From Devosia sp. Root413D1 (GTDB lineage Bacteria > Pseudomonadota > Alphaproteobacteria > Rhizobiales > Devosiaceae), in the NCBI RefSeq assembly GCF_001425235.1, contig NZ_LMEA01000010.1:440275-504274 (forward strand): DNA of 64,000 nt. Reading direction: 5' to 3'. The position numbers and the translations under genes were made by a program. Positions 58,508 through 64,000 of the stretch are shown here, one piece after another (position 1 is the stretch's first letter; the number at the start of each line of letters is the position of its first letter). The notes beneath the pieces were generated by a model. That model saw only the letters and a program-made list of their open reading frames with translations. It searched no databases and had not been told where the DNA came from.

Positions 58508-61141
58508 ATGCCTGATACTATCCGCACCACCTGCCCCTATTGCGGCGTCGGCTGCGGGGTGCTGGCGACGCCGCAGCCGGATGGCTCGGTGACGATTGCC
58601 GGCGATCCCGAGCACCCGGCCAATTTCGGGCGGCTGTGCTCGAAAGGCTCGGCGCTGGGCGAGACGCTGTCGCTGGATGGGCGGCTGCTCTATCCCGAGA
58701 TCGGCGGCGAGCGGGCCAGCTGGGATGCTGCACTGGGTCTCGTCGCGAAAACCTTCGCCGAGACCATTGCTCAGCACGGACCAGACTCGGTCGCCATCTA
58801 TGGCTCGGGGCAGTTGCTCACCGAGGACTATTACGTCGCCAACAAGCTGATGAAGGGGTTCATCGGCTCGGGCAATATCGATACCAACTCGCGGCTCTGC
58901 ATGGCCTCGTCGGTGGCCGGGCACAAGCGGGCCTTCGGTTCGGACACTGTGCCGGGGAATTATGAGGATCTCGAGCTCGCCGACCTGATGATCCTCGTCG
59001 GCTCCAACCTCAGCTGGTGCCACCCGGTGCTGTACCAGCGGATCATAAAGGCCAAGGCCGAGCGGCCGGGGATGCGGATCGTCCTCATCGACCCGCGGCG
59101 CACCACCACCGCCGAGCAGGCCGACCTGCACCTCGCGATCAAGCCGGATGGCGATACGGCTTTGTTCGTCGGGCTGTTGAAGTCACTGGCCGAGCGGAAC
59201 GCCGTCGATGCCGAGTTCATTGCCGAAAGCACCAACGGGTTCGGCGCGGCGCTTGACGTGGCGCGCAGCTGGAACCTCGAGCGGGTGGCGGAAGCCACCG
59301 GGCTCAGCGTGCGCGACATCGCGGTATTCTACGACTGGTTCGCCGAGACGACGCGGACGGTGACGGTCTACTCGCAGGGGGTGAACCAGTCGGCGACCGG
59401 CACCGACAAGGTCAACGCGATCGTCAATGTGCACCTCGCAACCGGCCGAATCGGCATGCCCGGGATGGGGCCGTTCTCGGTGACCGGGCAGCCCAACGCG
59501 ATGGGCGGACGCGAGGTCGGCGGGCTCGCCAACATGCTCGCGGCGCATATGGATTTCGAACCCGCCAATATCGACCGGGTGAAGCGGTTCTGGCGCTCGG
59601 AGCGGGTGGCTGAGAAGTCGGGGCTGAAGGCGGTCGAGCTGTTCGAAGCGATCGCCCAGGGCAAGGTGAAGGCACTCTGGATCATGGCGACCAACCCGGT
59701 GGATTCGATGCCCGAGGCCGACAAGGTGCGGGCGGCGATCCGGGCCTGCCCGTTCGTCGTGGTGTCGGACATGAACGCCGCGACCGATACGGCGGTGGAA
59801 GCGCATGTGCGGCTGCCGGCGGCAGGCTGGGGCGAAAAGAACGGCACGGTGACCAATTCCGAGCGCCGGATTTCGCGGCAGCGGCCGTTCCTCGCCGCGC
59901 CGGGGGAGGCGAAGCCGGACTGGTGGATCGTCACTCAGGTGGCGCGCCGGATGGGGCATGCCGAGGCTTTCGCCTATGAGCGGCCGGCCGAGATCTTCGC
60001 CGAACACGCGGCGCTGTCGGGGTTCGAGAACGAGGGCAGCCGCGACTTCGACCTCTCGGGTCTGCTGCACGCAGAATATGACGGGCTGCAGCCGGTGCAG
60101 TGGCCGGTGCGGACGGTGCGCAGCACGGCGCGGATGTTCACCGATGGACGGTTCTTTACGCCCGATAGCCGGGCCCGCTTCGTCGCGGTGGCGCCGCCGC
60201 CGCCGCTGACGCCGCCACCCGGCATGCTGGTGCTCAATACCGGCCGGGTGCGCGACCACTGGCACACCATGACGCGCACCGGCAAGGCGGCGCGGCTATC
60301 GGCCCACATGGCCGAGCCGTTCGCCGAGCTGCACCCCGACGACGCAATCGAAAAAAGCATCCGGCACGCCAGCCTGGTGCGGCTCGAGAACCGCCACGGC
60401 AGCGTGCTGGTGCGGGCGCTGGTCACCGAGCGACAGCAAAAGGGCTCGGTATTCGTGCCGATGCACTGGACCGACCGGTTCTCGGCGCAGGGCCGCATCG
60501 ATGCGCTGGTGGGCGGACAGACCGATCCGCAATCGGGGCAGCCGGCGCTCAAATCGGCAATGGTAGTGGCCGGGCCGGCTTTGGCCCGGCGCTATGGTTT
60601 TGCAGTGAGCCGGGTGCGGCCGCAATTCGCCGGCACCGACTACTGGGCGATCGCCGAAACGACCGGCGGCTGGCGGGCGGAGCTCGCCTTCATCACCGAG
60701 CCCGAGGATTGGGTTGGCTGGGCCCGGGCGGCATTCGGGGTGGGAGAGAAGGTCGAACTGCTCAGCATTGCCGACAAGGCGAGCGGCCGGCAAAGCCTGG
60801 CGCTGTTCGAGGGCGGCAAGCTGATCTTCGCGCTCTATCTGTCGCCCGACCCGGTGCTGGTGTCGCGGCAATGGGCGGTGTCGCTGCTGGCCGAGACGAT
60901 CAAGCCGGCGCGGCGCGCCGATATCCTGGTGGGCCGGCCGGGCGCCGACCGCCCCGATCCGGGCCCGATCGTCTGCGCCTGCTTCGGGGTGGGCGCCAAC
61001 CAGATCGCTGAAGCGGCGCGGGGCGGCTGTCACACGGTCGAGGCAATCGGGGCGGCGCTGAAGGCGGGGACGAATTGCGGCTCATGCCGGGCGGAGATTC
61101 GCGGGCTGATCGAGGTAAACCGGCTGGAGGCGGCAGAGTAA
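58508..61141 (+). CDS. nasA: Assimilatory nitrate reductase, catalytic subunit NasA
   Basis: 877 aa from ATG 58508; upstream in-frame residues come from the repeat. N-terminal [4Fe-4S] motif CPYCGVGC ... RLCSKG, then the molybdopterin-binding domains (NTNSRLCMASS-type segment with IDTNSRLCMAS, where the Cys near residue 140 is the candidate molybdenum ligand; QGVNQSATGTDKVNAIVNVHLATGRIGMPGMGPFSVTGQPNAMGGREVG). After the C-terminal MopB domain (LVLNTGRVRDHWHTMTRTG) there is a BFD-like [2Fe-2S] module (VCACFGVG ... NCGSC). No Tat signal, so cytoplasmic. The added BFD domain is typical of NADH- or ferredoxin-coupled NasA. Confidence 0.95.
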   Translation: MPDTIRTTCPYCGVGCGVLATPQPDGSVTIAGDPEHPANFGRLCSKGSALGETLSLDGRLLYPEIGGERASWDAALGLVAKTFAETIAQHGPDSVAIYGSGQLLTEDYYVANKLMKGFIGSGNIDTNSRLCMASSVAGHKRAFGSDTVPGNYEDLELADLMILVGSNLSWCHPVLYQRIIKAKAERPGMRIVLIDPRRTTTAEQADLHLAIKPDGDTALFVGLLKSLAERNAVDAEFIAESTNGFGAALDVARSWNLERVAEATGLSVRDIAVFYDWFAETTRTVTVYSQGVNQSATGTDKVNAIVNVHLATGRIGMPGMGPFSVTGQPNAMGGREVGGLANMLAAHMDFEPANIDRVKRFWRSERVAEKSGLKAVELFEAIAQGKVKALWIMATNPVDSMPEADKVRAAIRACPFVVVSDMNAATDTAVEAHVRLPAAGWGEKNGTVTNSERRISRQRPFLAAPGEAKPDWWIVTQVARRMGHAEAFAYERPAEIFAEHAALSGFENEGSRDFDLSGLLHAEYDGLQPVQWPVRTVRSTARMFTDGRFFTPDSRARFVAVAPPPPLTPPPGMLVLNTGRVRDHWHTMTRTGKAARLSAHMAEPFAELHPDDAIEKSIRHASLVRLENRHGSVLVRALVTERQQKGSVFVPMHWTDRFSAQGRIDALVGGQTDPQSGQPALKSAMVVAGPALARRYGFAVSRVRPQFAGTDYWAIAETTGGWRAELAFITEPEDWVGWARAAFGVGEKVELLSIADKASGRQSLALFEGGKLIFALYLSPDPVLVSRQWAVSLLAETIKPARRADILVGRPGADRPDPGPIVCACFGVGANQIAEAARGGCHTVEAIGAALKAGTNCGSCRAEIRGLIEVNRLEAAE

Positions 61142-61326
61142 AGTCTGTCGCCTAGATTGCCCTCCGGTGCTGACCCAAAACTCACCTGTGTTGGTGGTCT
61201 CTCCGTGGCCAACCCACAAAGTGCTCAGCGGCAAATGTTGAGGATTGGACCCCCGTCATTCATTTGTCGTTCAGCCCCAGTCATCATAGGGTGAGGTAGA
61301 GGTATTCATACGATAGGGGTTTGGGA

Positions 61327-64000
61327 ATGCAGCGGCTTTTTCGGTCGATCTGGTGGCTTGTCGTGGCCGGAACCCTTGCTCTCAGTCCCGCACATGCGGC
61401 TGACCGCAACATCACGCTGCTGCCCGGCACGGATCTCCCCGGTTTCGATTATTCGGTGCTGAAGGATGTCGATGTCGACGCCTGCTCGGCGGCCTGTACC
61501 GACGACAAGATCTGCCGCGCCTTCACCTATAACGAGAAGGCCAACTGGTGCTTCCTCAAGGGCGATGTGGGCCCCGAGACGGCGTTCAAGGGCGCCACGT
61601 CCGGCCGCGTCGATTTCACCCCGCCGCTGGCCGAGAACGTCGAGGCGCGGCTGAGCGAGCTGCCGTTCCCGGCTCAGGATCTGGTCGATTCCGCCCGCTA
61701 TATGGCAGCCAACCTGCCGCAGACCGATCCGCCGCCGCCGGATGTCGCCTATGCCGACCTGGTGGCCGCCGGTGACGAAGCCTCGGCGCAGTCGAACCCC
61801 TCGGCCGCGATGGTGTCCTATCGCCAGGCGCTGGCGATCAACAAGAACGACCCCTCGGTCTGGCTGAAGCTTGCGGCGCAGGCCGAAGCCCGCGCGGTGA
61901 TCGAAGCGGCCGCCGGCAACGGCGTCTACGATCTCGCGGTCAACTCGTCCTATGCGGCGATGAACGCACTGATGCTGGCCGAAACCGTCGCCGAACGCGC
62001 CGACGCACTGGGCGCGCTCGCCGTGTCGCTGTCGCGCCGCGAGATGTGGCGCGAGACCATTGCCACCTACCGCGCCAGCCTCAAGCTGGTCGATAACGCG
62101 ACGCTCGAAGCGGCGCTGGAAAAGGCGGTTGCCGAGCATGGCTTCCGCGTCACCTCCAACCAGGTCGATGCCGAAGCCGCCAACCCGCGCATCTGCGCGG
62201 TGTTTTCGGATTCGCTGCCCTCGGGCGACACCGATCTCTCGAGCTACGTTGTCGTCGATAACGCGCCGACCGTGGCGGTCGAGACCGAGCAGAGCCAGAT
62301 CTGCATCACCGGCGTCGAGCATGGCCGGCGCTACCACATCAAGCTGCGCGCCGGACTGCCCTCGGCCAATGGCGAAGAGCTGCGCGCCGATGTCGAGCTC
62401 GACCTGTTTGTGCCGGATCGCGCGCCGTTCGTCGGCTTTGCCAACAATGCCTATGTGATGCCCGCCGGGCTCGGCGGTGGCCTGCCGATCACTTCGGTGA
62501 ACGCCAAGACCGCCGACGTGGTGATCTACCGGATCGGCGATCGATCGATCGCCACCGCGGTGCGCAACGGGGTGTTCCAGCGCACGCTCGATGGCTATTC
62601 GGCCGAAGACGTCGCCAATTCGACCGGCGAGAAGACCTGGGAAGGTCAGGTCGACCTGGCGCAGGGCGCGCCCAATGCCATGACGGTGACTGCCATTCCG
62701 GTCGCTGAGATCGTCAAGGAGTTGCAGCCGGGCGCCTATGTGGTGACCGCCAAGGTCAATGGCGTGCAGCAGGAGTATTGGCGCGAAGTCGCGACGCAGT
62801 GGTTCATCGTCACTGACCTGGGGCTGACCACAGTGACCGGCGACGATGGCGTCCATGCGTTCGTCCGCTCGCTGAGCAGTGCGCAGCCGGTGGCTAACGC
62901 CAAGGTGCGCCTCGTTGCCGTCAACAACGAGATTCTCGGCGAAGCGGTGACCGATGCCGATGGCCGGGCCGATTTCGCGCCGGGCCTGTCGCGCGGCGAA
63001 GGCGGCCGGGCGCCGCAGCTGATCACCACCGAGACCGATAGCGGGGATTATGCGTTCCTCGACGTCTCCAAGGCAGCGTTCGATCTCACCGATCGCGGCG
63101 TCGAGGGCCGGTCGTCGCCGGGGCCGCTCGACCTGTTCGCCACCACCGAGCGCGGCGTCTATCGCCCGGGCGAGACGGTGTTCCTCACCGCAATCCTGCG
63201 CGACGTGAAGGCCAAGGCGGTGACCGACCTGCCGCTGACGCTGGAAGTGCAGCGTCCGGATGGGGTGATCTCGAGCACCGAACTGGTGAATGACGCCGGC
63301 GCCGGCGGCTATTTCAGCGCCGTGACGCTCGACCCCGAAGCCATGCGCGGCTCGTGGACGATGCGGCTCTATGCCGACCCCAAGGCCGAAGCCCTGACCA
63401 ATGTCGGGTTCCTGGTCGAGGATTTCGAGCCGGAACGGCTGGCCTTCGAAATCAGCGCCGCCGACGCACCGATCAAGACCGGCGAAGTGACGCCGGTCGA
63501 AGTGACCGCCAAGTATCTCTATGGCGCCACCGCGCCCGACCTCGCGGTCGAGGCCGATGCGGTGCTGCGGCCGGTAACGTCGCTGCCGGCTTACCCCGGC
63601 TATACGTTCGGCTGCCTCGACGACACGTTCGAGACTTCGCGTGAGCCGCTGGGCGTCGTCGGCACCACCGACGAAGCCGGTAATGTCACTGCCGAAGTCA
63701 CCGTCAGCGCGCCGCAGGCGACGACGCGGCCGCTGGAAGCGCAACTGATCCTGCGCCTCGTCGACAGCAATGGCCGCGCCATCGAGCGCAGCCTCACCCG
63801 GCCGGTGCTGGCCGATGGCAACCGCATCGGGCTGAAGCCGCAGTTTGCCGATGCCAGCGGGCTGGCCGAGGGCAGCAACGCCACCTTCGACGTGATCGCG
63901 GTGGCGCCCGATGGCGCAACCGTCGACCAGGCCGGCCTCGAATGGTCGCTGTCGCGGGTCGAGACCACCTACCAGTGGTACCGCAACAGCGGCACCTGGA
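61327..64000 (+). CDS. Alpha-2-macroglobulin family protein with PAN/apple domain (5' part, cut by window edge)
   Basis: The frame is open for 891 codons from ATG 61327 to the right edge. A signal peptide (LFRSIWWLVVAGTLALSPAHA) is followed by a PAN/apple-like Cys module (DACSAACTDDKICRAFTYNEKANWCFLKGD, about 58-88). A helical repeat-like stretch (AAMVSYRQALAINKNDPSVWLKLAAQAEARAVIEAA) comes next, then the bacterial macroglobulin MG domains: WFIVTDLGLTTVTGDDGVHAFVRSLSSAQPVANAKVRLVA and DLFATTERGVYRPGETVFLTAILRD. The thioester region, if present, lies beyond the window. Bacterial alpha-2-macroglobulins are periplasmic protease traps, often paired with pbpC. An 812-aa frame on the other strand is a shadow. 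Confidence 0.9.
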   Translation, partial: MQRLFRSIWWLVVAGTLALSPAHAADRNITLLPGTDLPGFDYSVLKDVDVDACSAACTDDKICRAFTYNEKANWCFLKGDVGPETAFKGATSGRVDFTPPLAENVEARLSELPFPAQDLVDSARYMAANLPQTDPPPPDVAYADLVAAGDEASAQSNPSAAMVSYRQALAINKNDPSVWLKLAAQAEARAVIEAAAGNGVYDLAVNSSYAAMNALMLAETVAERADALGALAVSLSRREMWRETIATYRASLKLVDNATLEAALEKAVAEHGFRVTSNQVDAEAANPRICAVFSDSLPSGDTDLSSYVVVDNAPTVAVETEQSQICITGVEHGRRYHIKLRAGLPSANGEELRADVELDLFVPDRAPFVGFANNAYVMPAGLGGGLPITSVNAKTADVVIYRIGDRSIATAVRNGVFQRTLDGYSAEDVANSTGEKTWEGQVDLAQGAPNAMTVTAIPVAEIVKELQPGAYVVTAKVNGVQQEYWREVATQWFIVTDLGLTTVTGDDGVHAFVRSLSSAQPVANAKVRLVAVNNEILGEAVTDADGRADFAPGLSRGEGGRAPQLITTETDSGDYAFLDVSKAAFDLTDRGVEGRSSPGPLDLFATTERGVYRPGETVFLTAILRDVKAKAVTDLPLTLEVQRPDGVISSTELVNDAGAGGYFSAVTLDPEAMRGSWTMRLYADPKAEALTNVGFLVEDFEPERLAFEISAADAPIKTGEVTPVEVTAKYLYGATAPDLAVEADAVLRPVTSLPAYPGYTFGCLDDTFETSREPLGVVGTTDEAGNVTAEVTVSAPQATTRPLEAQLILRLVDSNGRAIERSLTRPVLADGNRIGLKPQFADASGLAEGSNATFDVIAVAPDGATVDQAGLEWSLSRVETTYQWYRNSGTW

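Noticed and set aside
61306-63744. 812-aa open frame on the minus strand at the right edge
   Set aside because: Its translation is Arg/Gly/His-rich without any domain, and it lies antisense to a frame with a signal peptide, apple module and macroglobulin domains. It is a shadow produced by high GC at third codon positions.

Overview
The window is GC-rich chromosomal DNA from an alphaproteobacterium, most likely a member of the Hyphomicrobiales close to Devosia. The pointers are a Caulobacter-type fliF-fliG-fliH-fliN-flbD flagellar operon, a SciP (DUF1153) CtrA-inhibitor homologue, an alphaproteobacterial LexA box, ROK and GntR sugar operons, and many palindromic intergenic repeats of a kind common in this order. 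The genus is an inference. I saw no rRNA, tRNA, CRISPR array, insertion sequence or prophage.

Layout. 0-4 kb: PRC-barrel envelope protein, single-cysteine thioredoxin-fold protein, and a three-gene minus-strand set (zinc-binding metallopeptidase, GNAT, small Cys-motif protein). 4-17.2 kb: flagellar region on the minus strand (fliF, fliG, fliH, fliN, flbD, flhA; separately fliK, flgD), interrupted by a tandem GST pair, sciP and a flavin-reductase-like gene. A sigma-54 promoter and FlbD-type palindromes lie upstream of fliK, and one matching palindrome lies upstream of fliF. 17.5-24.3 kb: mnmA, an ECF sigma factor with a membrane VWA protein, and a three-gene surface-modification module (poly-Thr secreted protein, PIG-V-like mannosyltransferase, beta-rich membrane protein). 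24.4-28.3 kb: a VOC dioxygenase and a DNA-repair pair (radical SAM plus UdgX) with a LexA box just before the first start codon. 28.3-31.2 kb: EF-P with its two modification enzymes. 31.2-36 kb: LysR/aldo-keto reductase, CBM9-like protein, NudC, OmdA-like protein, RidA.

36-43 kb is an amino-sugar-type locus: SIS protein and GntR regulator diverging from an ABC importer (no ATPase), a cytoplasmic GH84 O-GlcNAcase strikingly like the animal enzyme, and an overlapping GNAT that corresponds to the C-terminal pseudo-HAT domain of human O-GlcNAcase. The intergenic region carries ACTGGTWT-type GntR operators. 43-48 kb is a second sugar operon (ROK, ABC ATPase, binding protein, permease, SDR).

48.2-61.1 kb is a complete nitrate-assimilation block: NasT/NasS sensor, NrtABD importer, NarK transporter, NirB/NirD nitrite reductase and NasA nitrate reductase. 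The nrtA and narK transcripts each have a -24/-12 promoter followed by a leader RNA with two A1/G4 hexaloop hairpins, the expected targets of NasT. From 61.3 kb to the right edge runs the 5' part of an alpha-2-macroglobulin gene with an N-terminal PAN/apple module.

Four palindromic repeat families (called A-D here) occupy many intergenic gaps, including four positions between co-directional genes.
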